Notes: generated by a model not told the origin, from the sequence alone. A stretch of DNA of 64,000 bases from Mycolicibacterium celeriflavum (GCF_010731795.1 NZ_AP022591.1:2728001-2792000); one strand, 5' to 3'; shown: positions 44,885 through 54,217, counted from the first letter of the stretch. Program-made: numbers and translations.

Positions 44885-45712
44885 ATGCGGATTGCCCTCG
44901 CGCAGATCCTCAGCGGCACCGAGCCTTCGGAGAACCTCGCGCTGGTCGACGAGTACACCCGTCGCGCCGCCGACGCCGGCGCCCGGATGGTGCTGTTCCC
45001 GGAGGCGACGATGTGCCGATTCGGGGTGCCACTCGCCCCGGTCGCCGAACCGCTGGACGGACCGTGGGCGTCGGAGGTGCGGGCGATCGCCGAGCGGGCG
45101 GGAATCGTCGTCGTGGCGGGCATGTTCGTGCCGTCGGGCGACGGGCGTGTCCTCAACACATTGATCGCCACCGGGCCGGCCTCCGACGGCCACGTAGATG
45201 CGCACTACGAGAAGATCCACCTCTACGACGCATTCGGCTTCCAGGAGTCCAAGACCGTCGCGCCCGGGCGCGACCCGGTGGTGATCGACGTCGACGGCGT
45301 CCGCGTCGGCCTGACGCTGTGTTACGACGTCCGTTTTCCCGAGTTGTACGTCGAGCTGGCCAGACGGGGCGCGCAGTTGATCACCGTGCATGCGTCGTGG
45401 GGCAGTGGGCCGGGCAAGCTCGAGCAGTGGACGCTGCTGGCGCGGGCCCGCGCTGTCGACACGACCGGCTACGTCGCGGCGGTCGACCAGGGCTGTCCGG
45501 ACGCCGAGACCGCTGCCGTCGGCCCGACCGGTGTCGGAGGCAGCCTGATCGCCTCCCCGACCGGTGAGGTGGTGACGGCCGCCGGCGCCGACCCGCAGTT
45601 GCTGGTGGTCGACATCGACCTGGACGTGGGGCGCAAGGTCCGTGAGACGATCGCGGTGATGCGCAACCGCGCAGACTTCACCCGCCTCGATAAGGCAGAA
45701 TCGCGGTCGTGA
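44885..45712 (+). CDS. Carbon-nitrogen hydrolase (nitrilase superfamily, Rv0480c-like)
   Basis: A 275-residue amidase of the nitrilase superfamily with the complete Glu-Lys-Cys triad: MVLFPEATMCRFG (Glu near 41), HYEKIHLYDAFG (Lys) and LTLCYDVRFPELY (Cys). Such enzymes hydrolyse deaminated glutathione or omega-amides; the eukaryotic Nit-like arrangement KIHLYDAFGFQESKTVAPG supports a Nit1/Nit2-type substrate, perhaps a damaged thiol amide. Its stop overlaps the next GTG. Confidence 0.9.
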   Translation: MRIALAQILSGTEPSENLALVDEYTRRAADAGARMVLFPEATMCRFGVPLAPVAEPLDGPWASEVRAIAERAGIVVVAGMFVPSGDGRVLNTLIATGPASDGHVDAHYEKIHLYDAFGFQESKTVAPGRDPVVIDVDGVRVGLTLCYDVRFPELYVELARRGAQLITVHASWGSGPGKLEQWTLLARARAVDTTGYVAAVDQGCPDAETAAVGPTGVGGSLIASPTGEVVTAAGADPQLLVVDIDLDVGRKVRETIAVMRNRADFTRLDKAESRS

Positions 45713-46590
45713 CCGACCCCTGGGCTCGTCCGAATCAACCGCCGCCACCGCCGCCGGGGCCGCCACAAGGTCCGCCAGGGCCGCCACAGGGACCGCCGGG
45801 ACCGCCACAAGGACCGCCGGACCCGCAGGAGCGCCCGTTGTCAGGGTCGAAGGTCAAGGACCTGTTCCGCGATCCGCTGTCGATCACGCTGGTCGTCATC
45901 ATCGTGATCGCGCTGACGCTGGCCGGCCTGCTCGCCGGTGAGCTCTACGCCCGCAACCGCGCGAACAACGTCGTCGCCGGGGTCACGTCGTGCGTCGTCG
46001 AGGACGACGCCACCGCGTCGTTCGGCGTCATGCCGCCCTTCCTGATCCAGCACATGTCAGGCCACTACACGAATATCCACATCGAGACCGCCGGCAACCA
46101 GATCCGCGACGCCAAAGGCATGACGGTCGAGCTGTCGATCCAGGATGTCCGCCTCGAGGACACGGCCACCTCGAGCGGATCGATCGGCTCGCTGGTCGCG
46201 GACATCACGTGGTCCTCGGAGGGCATTCGGCAGACCATCACCGACTCGATTCCCCTGATCGGCTCATTCGTCACCGGCGTCACGACCAACCCGTCCGACG
46301 GCACCATCGAGTTGGAGGGCGCGCTGGGCACCATCACGGCCAAACCCACGGTGGCCGACGGCGGCATCTCGCTGCAGGTGCTCGAGCTGACCGGCCTCGG
46401 CTTCACGCTGCCCCGCGAAACCGTCCAGCCGGCGCTGGATGCGTTCACCTCGGAGCTGACCAAGAATTATCCGTTGGGCATCAAGGCCGACTCGGTCGAT
46501 GTCACCGAAGACGGTGTGGTGAGCCGGTTCTCGACGCAGGATGCCGACATCCCCAAGGACGAACAGGACCCCTGTTTCGCGGCGCTGTGA
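45709..46590 (+). CDS. DUF2993 (LmeA-like) membrane-anchored protein
   Basis: A 293-residue protein. The first 45 residues are a Pro/Gly/Gln repeat (PPPGPPQGPPGPPQGPPGPP), a membrane helix follows at about 57-80 (ITLVVIIVIALTLAGLLAGEL), then an extracytoplasmic DUF2993 domain with a single Cys near each end. LmeA of the same family binds phosphoinositides during lipomannan synthesis; a similar lipid-binding role is inference. GTG start overlaps the nitrilase stop (GTGA). Corresponds to Rv0479c. Confidence 0.85.
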   Translation: MTDPWARPNQPPPPPPGPPQGPPGPPQGPPGPPQGPPDPQERPLSGSKVKDLFRDPLSITLVVIIVIALTLAGLLAGELYARNRANNVVAGVTSCVVEDDATASFGVMPPFLIQHMSGHYTNIHIETAGNQIRDAKGMTVELSIQDVRLEDTATSSGSIGSLVADITWSSEGIRQTITDSIPLIGSFVTGVTTNPSDGTIELEGALGTITAKPTVADGGISLQVLELTGLGFTLPRETVQPALDAFTSELTKNYPLGIKADSVDVTEDGVVSRFSTQDADIPKDEQDPCFAAL

Positions 46591-46593
46591 CCG

Positions 46594-48120
46594 TCAGTCG
46601 GTGACTGAGCCCCACCGGAAACTGTTGACGTATCTGCCCATGTCCATGGCCAGCTGCAGATTCGCACCGGAGGGATGCCCGCTGCCGAAGTCAGGGGTGA
46701 ACTCGCGGTACGGGCCGATCGCGGACGCCACCAGCGCGTAGTCATCCTTCACCGCGACCATCACGATCAGCCGAAGGTGACTGAAGCTGCTGTTCGCGTC
46801 CTGCGGATAGTCGTCGGCGACGACGCCGTAGCCCAGCCGGTAGCCGACCATCGCGTTCGGGATCTCGTAATCCGTTGTGGCCTCGGGGTAGTACTCGCCG
46901 ATCAGCTCCTCGGCGATCTGCTTGGGCGTCCGATTGCCGGCGGGCACGCCGAACAACTCCAGTGTGCCGGTGTCTCCGCCGGTGAACTCGAGGACGACAC
47001 CGTCGGGGTCGAACTTCACCTCGTATGCGCTACCGGGGCCGGGATACTGAACCGAGAACTCTTCGCCGTCGGAGAAGAACCGAGGGTTGGATTCGACCGG
47101 CACGCCGATCGGTGGCCGCCCGCAGTCCGGCGGGCAGACGATCTTGGCAACCTCCGGAGTGCTCAGCACCGCCGCGGTGACACCCGCGACGATCGCGACA
47201 GCGCCGCCGACAGCGAGTGAGCCCAGCACCCGCGGCAGACCCGCCCGGCCGGCGCGGCCGGTGCGGCCGGTGCGGTCCGGATCCACCGCGGCCCGTTGTC
47301 CGATGCGCAGCGCAGACAATGCGAGCACGACGATCGCGGCGTGTACGGCCAAGTGCAGCCCGTCGGGCACCGGCGCGAACTCCACCACCCCGATGATCGC
47401 GTAAATAACAAGCGTCACAGTCACACTCGCGATGATCGACCGCACCCGGCCCGTCCACAGCGCGATCCCGACCAGGCCGCCGAGCGCGGCGGCCGTCAGC
47501 GGCAGTGCAAGGCCTTGGATGCCGGCCTGCACCAGAAGCGAAGCAACCGATCGGTCATCGGCAGTCACGCCTGTCGCAAACTGCGGGAGCAGGCGGACCA
47601 GCGTCGCCGCGGACGTGAACACGACAGCGCTCAACGCGCCGACGGCGTAGCCGTCCAGCGGCCTCATCGGACGCTGCAGCCGCACGAGCACCGGCGGAAT
47701 CAACATGAGAACGGCGCTGCCCAGCGGTATCCCGATGCTCAAGAACACCCTGTAAAGATCCGGTCCGCTCGCGGCGAGCGCGACATCCTGAGATTCGGCG
47801 AGCATCGTTCCCGTCGCCAACGCCCAGCCGATGCCGAGCACCGCGGCCAGCGCCGCGGTCGACGCCAGCAGCGGGGTCGGCACGTCGTCGCGCACATCCG
47901 CCGAATGGAGGTAGACGACGAACACCAGCGCCACGCCGACCGCGGCGACGGCGATCATCGGCGCCTGCCATCGCAACAGCGCGAACCCGACCAGCACCGC
48001 CGACAGCATCGCCAGTGCCACTGCGAGCGGCACCCGCGAACGTGGCTCCAGATGGGGAAACAGGGTACCGGTCAACGGGTCTCGCCATCCAATGCGGCGG
48101 GCTGCCGAGGCCTTCGTCAC
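46594..48120 (-). CDS. Polytopic membrane protein with extracytoplasmic C-terminal domain
   Basis: 508 residues: about ten hydrophobic segments between 30 and 320, an Arg/Gly-rich stretch (RTGRTGRAGRAGLPR), another membrane helix near 295-315, then about 190 residues outside (VCPPDCGRPPIGVPVESNPR, GVPAGNRTPKQIAEELIGEY, ending NSFRWGSVTD). The tail has a CxxxC pair and no enzyme signature. The GTG start overlaps the stop of the sedolisin gene (GTGA), so it follows it in one operon. I do not recognise a family. Confidence 0.78.
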   Translation of the reverse strand: MTKASAARRIGWRDPLTGTLFPHLEPRSRVPLAVALAMLSAVLVGFALLRWQAPMIAVAAVGVALVFVVYLHSADVRDDVPTPLLASTAALAAVLGIGWALATGTMLAESQDVALAASGPDLYRVFLSIGIPLGSAVLMLIPPVLVRLQRPMRPLDGYAVGALSAVVFTSAATLVRLLPQFATGVTADDRSVASLLVQAGIQGLALPLTAAALGGLVGIALWTGRVRSIIASVTVTLVIYAIIGVVEFAPVPDGLHLAVHAAIVVLALSALRIGQRAAVDPDRTGRTGRAGRAGLPRVLGSLAVGGAVAIVAGVTAAVLSTPEVAKIVCPPDCGRPPIGVPVESNPRFFSDGEEFSVQYPGPGSAYEVKFDPDGVVLEFTGGDTGTLELFGVPAGNRTPKQIAEELIGEYYPEATTDYEIPNAMVGYRLGYGVVADDYPQDANSSFSHLRLIVMVAVKDDYALVASAIGPYREFTPDFGSGHPSGANLQLAMDMGRYVNSFRWGSVTD

Positions 48121-49745
48121 CGCGATGCCTGCTGCAAGTCGAGAAGGTTGCGGGCGAGATTGAAAGTGTCCGGTGTACCCAGACCAGTCACCAGGTCATA
48201 GCCCGGCAGGGCCATGTCGACAGCGTTGCCGCCTCGACGCACGTCGTGGAAGCCGGGCCGGATCGACCCCGCGGCCACCCGGTAGAGCAACGGATTGAGA
48301 TTCCCCAGCGGTCGTCCACCGTTCGCCACCAGGTACTGGTTCATCAACACGGCCAGCGCCGCCCAGATCGGGGCCGATTGCGAAGTGCCCCCGCCGATCA
48401 CCGCGCGCTGACCGAAGATGAACCGCACGCCGGTGAACGGGTCGGCGACCGCCGAGATGTCAGGGACCAGGCGCCGCCGCTCGGTGTCGCGCTCCACCGA
48501 CAACCGGTTCTGCCACGACGGGCGGGCGAACAACGTCGAGACCCCGCCGCTACTGCCTTGCGTGAGCGGAGAATCCACCCACGCGTCTTCGCCCAGCCAC
48601 TGTCCGCGCGTGCCGGTCGACAGCGTGGTGCCGCCGACCGACGTCATCGTGGGTAACGACGCGACCGCGTCGACGCCGACGTCGTCCGGGCCCGGCGGAG
48701 CCGACCACCGTTCGCCGCCTTTGCATTCCAGCCCCGCCGTGTCCCCGCTGGCGTCGAACGCCGAGGTGCCGCGCCGCTGCGCGGCAACCAACGCCGCCTC
48801 CACCGGCGCGAGATCGGCTGCGCTGACGAACGCCTCGCATCCCCATCCGATCGACAGGCTCCACACCGCGCCGGGATAGTCGCGGTCCACGGACTCGAAC
48901 AGCTTGCCGAGCTTCTCGTACGCACCGTCGCCCTCCACCGTCGGCCTGGCGTTGACGACGACCAGCCGCGCATCGGGTGCGATGGCATGCGCCACTTGCA
49001 GATCCATCGCGGTCTCACCGTGCATCTCGGTGGGCTTGCCACCGACGATCTCGGGGGTGAACCGAGGCAGGCCGGAGGTGTCGGCGAACAGATCGAGGTC
49101 CTCCTGCGCGGCGCTGTCGAACGTGAAGAGCACGATCGTCGCGCCCTCACCGGTGAACACGGCATCGATGAGTGGCGTGGCGTTGTACGCCGACCGCAAC
49201 CCCGTCGGCGTCAATCCACCCGGGGGCACGTCCATCGGAAAGAAGCCGGGGGCTTTGGTGTGGTACGGGGTGTAGCTCATGATCCGGCCGACCGCCGTGA
49301 CGTCGCCGCGCAACACCGACGGCACGGCGGGTTGCGCGGGCGATGCGTAGAACAACTTCCCCTTCGGGGCGCGGTAGTCGCGCACCGGCACTCCCAATGC
49401 CCGCCCGAGATCCGCGGCGGCGCCCTCGACGATCGCCCATCGGTCGCCCGGCCGCCATCGCACCGACAGGGTGCGGGCCTCGCTCCAGTCGATCAGGGCA
49501 TCGGGTCGGCCTGTCCCATCCAGCGTGACAGTGATCTGGGCGTCAGCGGCGCCGGATGGACCCAGATCGGTCGAGCTGGCCAGCAGCGCTGCGTAGGGAC
49601 CGGCGATCAGCGCCGGGGCGCGCGACGAACACGCCCCTGAAGCGGCGAGCAGCAGCGCGGTTGCGAGAAGCGCCGAAACGCGCCGCTTACTGGCCGTGGG
49701 GACCGCGATGCCGACCGGGTGTCGGGCCGGGAGCCGGGGGCGCAT
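48117..49745 (-). CDS. Sedolisin-type serine-carboxyl protease (S53 family), exported
   Basis: 542 residues. The signal sequence (RVSALLATALLLAASGAC) ends in a weak lipobox with Cys39, a pro-domain-like part follows to about 160, then the S53 peptidase. The catalytic set is present: Glu244 and Asp248 in HGETAMDLQVAH, Asp335 in DASGDTAG, Ser455 in GGGTSQSAP, with SSGGVSTLFARPSWQ and the Ca-site motif VTGLGTPDTF. Active acid peptidases of this family mature by self-cleavage. The start (49743-49745) overlaps the upstream lipoprotein gene by 59 bp. Mycobacterial members exist; a role here is unknown. Confidence 0.9.
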   Translation of the reverse strand: MRPRLPARHPVGIAVPTASKRRVSALLATALLLAASGACSSRAPALIAGPYAALLASSTDLGPSGAADAQITVTLDGTGRPDALIDWSEARTLSVRWRPGDRWAIVEGAAADLGRALGVPVRDYRAPKGKLFYASPAQPAVPSVLRGDVTAVGRIMSYTPYHTKAPGFFPMDVPPGGLTPTGLRSAYNATPLIDAVFTGEGATIVLFTFDSAAQEDLDLFADTSGLPRFTPEIVGGKPTEMHGETAMDLQVAHAIAPDARLVVVNARPTVEGDGAYEKLGKLFESVDRDYPGAVWSLSIGWGCEAFVSAADLAPVEAALVAAQRRGTSAFDASGDTAGLECKGGERWSAPPGPDDVGVDAVASLPTMTSVGGTTLSTGTRGQWLGEDAWVDSPLTQGSSGGVSTLFARPSWQNRLSVERDTERRRLVPDISAVADPFTGVRFIFGQRAVIGGGTSQSAPIWAALAVLMNQYLVANGGRPLGNLNPLLYRVAAGSIRPGFHDVRRGGNAVDMALPGYDLVTGLGTPDTFNLARNLLDLQQASR

Positions 49746-49983
49746 GGACGCTGGGCGAGAAGGGGTTCGGCTGTCCCGGATCGATGCGGGGAGCCTTCTC
49801 TGTGGGCGTCGCGGGGGCGGGCGGCGGCGCGGTCGTCGTCGTGGTGGTCGTCGTGGTGGTCGAGGTCTCGGGCGCCTGCTCCTCTTCCTGCCCGCAGGCG
49901 GCGGTGAACGCACCCGTCGCGAGCACGGCGGCCAAACAGGCGACGGCCGGAACTCGACGAAGCAAACCGTTACGAATGATCAT
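49687..49983 (-). CDS. Small putative lipoprotein with Thr and Pro runs
   Basis: 98 residues: signal peptide with lipobox FTAAC (Cys30), acidic GQEEEQAPETS, a run of ten threonines, then Pro/Ala-rich linker ending in GPTPGRHRGPHGQ. Looks like a cell-wall-spanning tether without a folded domain. TAGGAT 6 nt before the ATG indicates a leaderless transcript; it is the first gene of the three-gene unit with the sedolisin and the polytopic membrane protein. The 59-bp overlap with the sedolisin start is unusual. Confidence 0.75.
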   Translation of the reverse strand: MIIRNGLLRRVPAVACLAAVLATGAFTAACGQEEEQAPETSTTTTTTTTTTAPPPAPATPTEKAPRIDPGQPNPFSPSVHAPPAPGPTPGRHRGPHGQ

Positions 49984-49989
49984 GATCGG

Positions 49990-49995
49990 ATCCTA
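49990..49995 (-). promoter_or_regulatory. -10 box of a leaderless promoter (lipoprotein-sedolisin operon)
   Basis: TAGGAT on the minus strand, 6 nt before the ATG at 49981-49983. It sits in the 101-bp gap downstream of deoC. Confidence 0.5.
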
Positions 49996-50084
49996 TCCGG
50001 GGGTTCACGTGCGCAAGCATATTGAGAACACATCCGCGTGAAGACGTCCGTCAGCCTATAGCAAATTAGCCAGTGGCGCGTAAA

Positions 50085-50777
50085 TTACCGCTTGCGGTCG
50101 GTCCCCGGCAGCCCGTCGAGGACCGCCCTGGTGCCGGAGAGGCCCAGGCGGCTGGCACCGGCGTCGAGCATCGCGATCGCGTCGGCGGCCGTCCGGATTC
50201 CGCCGCTGGCCTTGACCTGGAGCCCCACGCCGGCCATCAGTTCCACGGCCCGCACCGACGCGCCGCCGGCGGGATGGAACCCGGTTGAGGTCTTGACGAA
50301 ATCGGCTCCCGCGTCCGCCGCGGCCCGGCACGTCGTCAGCAACGTTTGTGCATCCCCAAGCAGAAGCAGCGCGGCCGATTCGACGATCACCTTCAGCCGC
50401 GCGCGGTCACCGATCGCCGACCGCACCGCGCCGACGTCGGCGCGCACCGCCTCGAAGTCACCGTGGAGCGCAGCGCCGACGTCGATCACCATGTCGATCT
50501 CGCCGGCGCCGTCGTCGAAGGCGAGCCGCGCCTCCTCGGCCTTGATCGCCGATCGATGCTTGCCGGACGGAAACCCCACGACCGCGCAGACCACCTGCGC
50601 TGACGACGCGGCCCGGCTGGCGACTCGCGTCATCGACGGAGACACACAAATCGCGTACGTCCCGAGGGCTGCGGCCTCCTCGGCAAGCGCGACGACGTCG
50701 GCCTCGGTGGCCTCCGGTTTGAGCAGCGTGTGGTCGACCCGCGCGGCGACCTCGTCCCGGCGGTAGGCCCCGGCCAC
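50085..50777 (-). CDS. deoC: Deoxyribose-phosphate aldolase
   Basis: Cleaves 2-deoxyribose-5-phosphate to acetaldehyde and glyceraldehyde-3-phosphate. 230 residues: [15 protein letters not shown] (N-terminus), [19 protein letters not shown], Schiff-base lysine in [13 protein letters not shown], and [13 protein letters not shown] with the second lysine. The GTG at 50775-50777 shares its G with the TAG of the preceding gene (TAGTG). Corresponds to Rv0478. Confidence 0.94.
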   Translation of the reverse strand: MAGAYRRDEVAARVDHTLLKPEATEADVVALAEEAAALGTYAICVSPSMTRVASRAASSAQVVCAVVGFPSGKHRSAIKAEEARLAFDDGAGEIDMVIDVGAALHGDFEAVRADVGAVRSAIGDRARLKVIVESAALLLLGDAQTLLTTCRAAADAGADFVKTSTGFHPAGGASVRAVELMAGVGLQVKASGGIRTAADAIAMLDAGASRLGLSGTRAVLDGLPGTDRKR

Positions 50778-51205
50778 TAGAACGGTTCTTCGGTGCCGCC
50801 CGGGTTGCAGCCGGCCCGCACCATGTCCTCGTAGGGAACCTCGGGTCGCCATGGCTCGAGGTTCCAACTGGTCTTGCCTGGGCTGTAGCGTTCGGCGAAT
50901 TCCCAGTGGCAGATGAACTGCGGCTTCATCCCGGGGATGTCCGCGTCCGGCGAAAGGGCCAGCACCTGGGCCCACGCCGCTTCGCCCTGCCCGGGCGTGG
51001 CCGGTCCGGATGCCTGGCGGGCGGCCGCGGTCGGATACACCCGCAGGCTGGACAGATCACCCCACTTCGCCCATTCGACATGGTCGACATACGGGGGCGC
51101 GGGCGGCACGGGGTTGGCCGAGGCCAGCGGAGCGGTGAGCGTGGGCGCTAGGAGGCCGGCAGCCACTGCGGCCGCCCGGAAGCTGACCGCGACGACGCGG
51201 CGCAC
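50777..51205 (-). CDS. Secreted DUF2599-like protein (Rv0477-like)
   Basis: 142 residues with a clear signal peptide ([20 protein letters not shown], cleavage probably after PLASA). The mature part has [20 protein letters not shown], a conserved Cys in [14 protein letters not shown] and a second in VRAGCNPGG, and resembles the DUF2599 proteins secreted by mycobacteria. GTG start shares a base with the preceding stop (TAGTG). Function unknown. Confidence 0.85.
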   Translation of the reverse strand: MRRVVAVSFRAAAVAAGLLAPTLTAPLASANPVPPAPPYVDHVEWAKWGDLSSLRVYPTAAARQASGPATPGQGEAAWAQVLALSPDADIPGMKPQFICHWEFAERYSPGKTSWNLEPWRPEVPYEDMVRAGCNPGGTEEPF

Positions 51206-51495
51206 TACCGCGACTTCCCCTGGATCTCCAGGAGTTTGGGCCGCACGTCGACCAGATAGACACCGGCCGCGACGGCGGCGATGGCGGGGCCCAGTACCGA
51301 GCCGGGGCCGAACACCAGCGCCAACAAGCTGGCGACCCCGAGGATCACCAGCCAGACCGGCTTGGTCAGTTTGTCGATGGCCGTGTAGGCGTCCGGCCGC
51401 TGGATCGCTGCGTGGACGAACGCGTACACGGTCGTCACGAGCACGGCGATCCACAAAATGAGAAGGACGTAACCCACCAAGCCTTGGAGCTGCAC
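51205..51495 (-). CDS. DUF2516 membrane protein (Rv0476-like)
   Basis: 96 residues with three hydrophobic segments ([57 protein letters not shown]), the DUF2516 pattern, ending [15 protein letters not shown] start. The stop codon TAG shares a base with the next GTG. Downstream of hbhA, same direction. Confidence 0.87.
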   Translation of the reverse strand: MQLQGLVGYVLLILWIAVLVTTVYAFVHAAIQRPDAYTAIDKLTKPVWLVILGVASLLALVFGPGSVLGPAIAAVAAGVYLVDVRPKLLEIQGKSR

Positions 51496-51561
51496 GCTGT
51501 CAAGACTAAGCGGGTTACGTCCCCTCGGTCGACTTTGGGCCGTCAGACCCGCCGCCGAGTG

Positions 51562-52197
51562 CTACTTCTGGGTGACCTTCTTGGCCGCAGCCTTCTTCGC
51601 CGGAGCCTTCTTGGCCGGGGTCTTCTTCGCCGGAGCCTTCTTGGCCGGGGCCTTCTTGGCGGCGCTCTTCGCCGGCGCGGCACCCTTTTCGGCCTTCTTC
51701 GGCAGCTCGACGCCGACCAGCTTGGCGGCGCGCTCACCCACGGCGCGGGTCTGAGCGGCCACGTTGCCCAGTGCCCCCTGCGTCAGCTCGACGGCCTGGT
51801 CGGTGTAGCCCTCGACACGGCCGGCGGCCTCGCTGAGGCCGGGCTGGGTGCGAAGTCGCTCGATGGCGGCCTCGCCACGCTCGATGAGCCGGTTGTACGT
51901 GCTCTGCGCGGCGTCGGCGTAGTTCTCGGCGAACTTGCGCAGTTCCTCGGCGCTCAGCCGCTCGCGCAGCTCGCCGAACTGTGTCGGCAGGTCTTCCTGC
52001 AGCCGGTCGATCCGCGCACGGGTCTCCTCCACGCGGCTGCGGGAGTCGGTGCGGGCGTCGTCGGCGCGCTCACGGAGCGTCGCGACGATCTCGTTGACCC
52101 GCTCGAGTGCCAGATCGGCCGCGCCGACGGCCGCCAGCAGCGGGGCCTTCAGGTCGTCAACGGTCGGCTGGTTCTTGGCCGGGGTGTTCTTTGCCAT
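51562..52197 (-). CDS. hbhA: Heparin-binding hemagglutinin
   Basis: Surface adhesin of mycobacteria, 211 residues. Long coiled-coil-like central helix (about 20-160: [40 protein letters not shown]), then a lysine/alanine/proline-rich C-terminus built of PAKKA-type repeats (about 170-211), the heparin-binding part that is methylated in the species where it is studied. Strong ribosome site GAAAGGAAAGAG. No signal peptide, as for HbhA. Slightly longer than the M. tuberculosis protein because of extra repeats. Confidence 0.96.
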   Translation of the reverse strand: MAKNTPAKNQPTVDDLKAPLLAAVGAADLALERVNEIVATLRERADDARTDSRSRVEETRARIDRLQEDLPTQFGELRERLSAEELRKFAENYADAAQSTYNRLIERGEAAIERLRTQPGLSEAAGRVEGYTDQAVELTQGALGNVAAQTRAVGERAAKLVGVELPKKAEKGAAPAKSAAKKAPAKKAPAKKTPAKKAPAKKAAAKKVTQK

Positions 52198-52257
52198 GGT
52201 GCTCTTTCCTTTCGAGGTACGTCGTTGGTGTTGTCGTGTGGTCAGTTGAAGAAGTCT

Positions 52258-52686
52258 CTAGTCAGTCGCCGACTCCTCTTCTGTTCCGTTGCCCGTCGCG
52301 GCAACTTCGGCCTCGTTCTGCTGACGAAACGATGTGTAAATGTCGAGCAGCACCTGCTTCTGCCGCTCGGTGATCGCGGTGTCGTTGACGATGGCGTCGC
52401 GGACCTCGCTCGTCTCACTGGGCTCGAGAATCCCGGCCCTCACATACAGCACCTCCGCGGACACTCGCAGCGCCTTGGCGATCTGATTGAGCACATCCGC
52501 GGAGGGTTTGCGCAATCCCCGCTCGATCTGGCTGAGGTAGGGATTGCTGACACCGGCCTTCTCGGCCAGCTGTCGTACGGATACCTGAGCGGCCTCACGT
52601 TGCGTGCGGATGAACGTGCCGATGTCCTGTGCGGCAGTCTGGGCAGCGTTGGACACGACGACGGCAAGCTTGTCATCCTGCGACAT
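52258..52686 (-). CDS. XRE-family helix-turn-helix regulator (Rv0474-like)
   Basis: 142 residues. The Cro/CI-type domain is at about 24-80 (IGTFIRTQREAAQVSVRQLA, EKAGVSNPYLSQIERGLRKP), then a helical tail (RDAIVNDTAITERQKQVLLD) and a Glu-rich end. ATG chosen for the GAGGGGG ribosome site 8 nt upstream. A large palindrome lies 60 bp upstream (52746-52771), a good candidate for its own operator. It lies directly upstream of hbhA, same direction, and may control it. Confidence 0.88.
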   Translation of the reverse strand: MSQDDKLAVVVSNAAQTAAQDIGTFIRTQREAAQVSVRQLAEKAGVSNPYLSQIERGLRKPSADVLNQIAKALRVSAEVLYVRAGILEPSETSEVRDAIVNDTAITERQKQVLLDIYTSFRQQNEAEVAATGNGTEEESATD

Positions 52687-52745
52687 ACGTGGCCCCCTCG
52701 TGCAACGGGTATCCAAAAAGCGACACCATTACCGTACGACGAGGT

Positions 52746-52771
52746 GCTAACTTTTGCAAGCACTAGTTAGC
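52746..52771. promoter_or_regulatory. 26-bp palindrome upstream of the XRE regulator
   Basis: Outer arms GCTAACT (52746-52752) and AGTTAGC (52765-52771) pair exactly; the inner TGC and GCA (52755-52757, 52760-52762) are also symmetric. 20 of 26 positions are palindromic. It lies 60 bp upstream of the regulator's ATG and includes a TTTGCAAG core. Confidence 0.7.
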
Positions 52772-52776
52772 GCAGG

Positions 52777-54114
52777 TCAGAATAGTAGTTGGGCTATCGA
52801 ATAGATGAGAAGCCCCGCCAACGAACCCACCACGGTGCCGTTGATCCGGATGAATTGCAAGTCACGCCCGACATGAAGTTCGATGCGTCTACTGGCCTCT
52901 TCGGCGTCCCACCGCTCGATGGTTTCGGTGATGATCGCGGTGATCTCGACGCCGTACTGGGCGACCAGGTGCTGGGCCGCGCGAATGATCCAATTGTCGA
53001 CCTTGTCGCGCAGATCGGCGTCGTCGCGCAGGGACTCCCCGATGTGGATGACGGAGTCCGCGATCCGGGTACGCAGGGCTGAGGACGGGTCGTCCACCGA
53101 CTCGAGGATGATGCGCTTGGCCGCCGTCCACGCGGTCTCGGCGGCCCGCGCGACCTCGTCGCGGCCCATGATCTGTTCCTTGACGTTCTCGGCGCGCTGG
53201 ATCGTGGCGTCGTCGTGCTGCAGATCGTCGGCGAATTCGAACAGGAACCGGGTGGCCGAGCGGCGCAGTTCGTGGTCGGGATTGCGCCGCACCTTGTCGG
53301 TGAAGTCCATCAGCTCGCGGTGGATGCGGTCGCCGACGAGGTGGTCCACCCAGCGCGGCGACCAGGTCGGCGAATCGCGTTCGATCACCCGCTCGATGAC
53401 GGGCCCGGCATTCAGCGACCACTGGAACGCGCGGTCGGCGAGCAACTGCAGCAGGGCTTCCTGACGACGTTCCTCGAGCAGCGTCGCCAGGACGCGACCG
53501 ACGGGCGGACCCCACTGCGGCTCGGCGAGACGCTTGACGATCATCCGGTCGAGCACGTGCTGCACGTCCTCGTCGCGCAGCATCTCCACGAGGACCCGCA
53601 GCACGGTGGCGGTCTCGGCCGCGACCCGCTCGGCGTGCGCGCGATCGGAGAGCCACTTTCCGAGCCGGCCCGCCACCTCGGCGTCGCGCAGTTTCGTCGA
53701 GACGACTTCCGGGGAAAGGAAGTTCTCCCGGACGAACGTGCCGAGGCCCTCGCCGAGCTGGTCCTTCTTGCGTTTGATGATCGCGGTGTGCGGGATCGGG
53801 ATGCCCAGCGGGTGCTTGAACAGCGCAGTCACCGCGAACCAGTCCGCCAGCGCGCCGACCATGCCGGCCTCGGCGGCGGCGCGCACGTACCCCACCCAGC
53901 CGGGTGCGCCCATCGACTGCGCCCACGTGCAGAGCAGGAAGATGATCGTGGCCCCGACGAGGAAGCTCAGCGCGACGACCTTCATCCGCCGCAGCCCCCG
54001 GCGCCGCTCGGCGTCCGCGGTAGCGTCGGCCCCGGCTAACGTCTCGGCGAAGCTGGCCCGCGGCGCGGGCGGAGCCGCCACGGCGCGTCCGCCGGCGCCC
54101 GGTCTGTGTGCCAC
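52777..54114 (-). CDS. DUF445 membrane-associated protein (Rv0473-like)
   Basis: 445 residues of the DUF445 family: a membrane helix at about 47-65 (VVALSFLVGATIIFLLC), a second near 78-95 with WVGYVRAAAEAGMVGALADW, HPLGIPIPHTAIIKRKKDQL and a long helical cytoplasmic region, and a final hydrophobic helix (VVGSLAGLLIYSIAQLLF). GTG start chosen because the frame upstream would need a TTG inside the divergent regulator promoter. Function unknown; DUF445 proteins are conserved in actinobacteria. Confidence 0.87.
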   Translation of the reverse strand: MAHRPGAGGRAVAAPPAPRASFAETLAGADATADAERRRGLRRMKVVALSFLVGATIIFLLCTWAQSMGAPGWVGYVRAAAEAGMVGALADWFAVTALFKHPLGIPIPHTAIIKRKKDQLGEGLGTFVRENFLSPEVVSTKLRDAEVAGRLGKWLSDRAHAERVAAETATVLRVLVEMLRDEDVQHVLDRMIVKRLAEPQWGPPVGRVLATLLEERRQEALLQLLADRAFQWSLNAGPVIERVIERDSPTWSPRWVDHLVGDRIHRELMDFTDKVRRNPDHELRRSATRFLFEFADDLQHDDATIQRAENVKEQIMGRDEVARAAETAWTAAKRIILESVDDPSSALRTRIADSVIHIGESLRDDADLRDKVDNWIIRAAQHLVAQYGVEITAIITETIERWDAEEASRRIELHVGRDLQFIRINGTVVGSLAGLLIYSIAQLLF

Positions 54115-54181
54115 CCCTCCATCATCCGCTACGACGCGGGCGGCGCTGCCGACCGACAACCCGCGGTTTCAAGATCGGCCG

Positions 54182-54187
54182 TACTAT
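54182..54187 (+). promoter_or_regulatory. Candidate -10 box of the TetR gene
   Basis: TACTAT, 30 bp before the GTG at 54218, with a GGGGAAA ribosome site next to the start. It lies in the gap shared with the divergent DUF445 gene. Confidence 0.45.
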
Positions 54188-54217
54188 CGGGGGGACAACG
54201 AACGGATCACGGGGAAA

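Noticed and set aside
49746..49913. Longer N-terminus of the sedolisin protein
   Set aside because: The extension is almost only Arg and Pro and mirrors the poly-Thr lipoprotein gene. The signal peptide lies just after the ATG at 49745.
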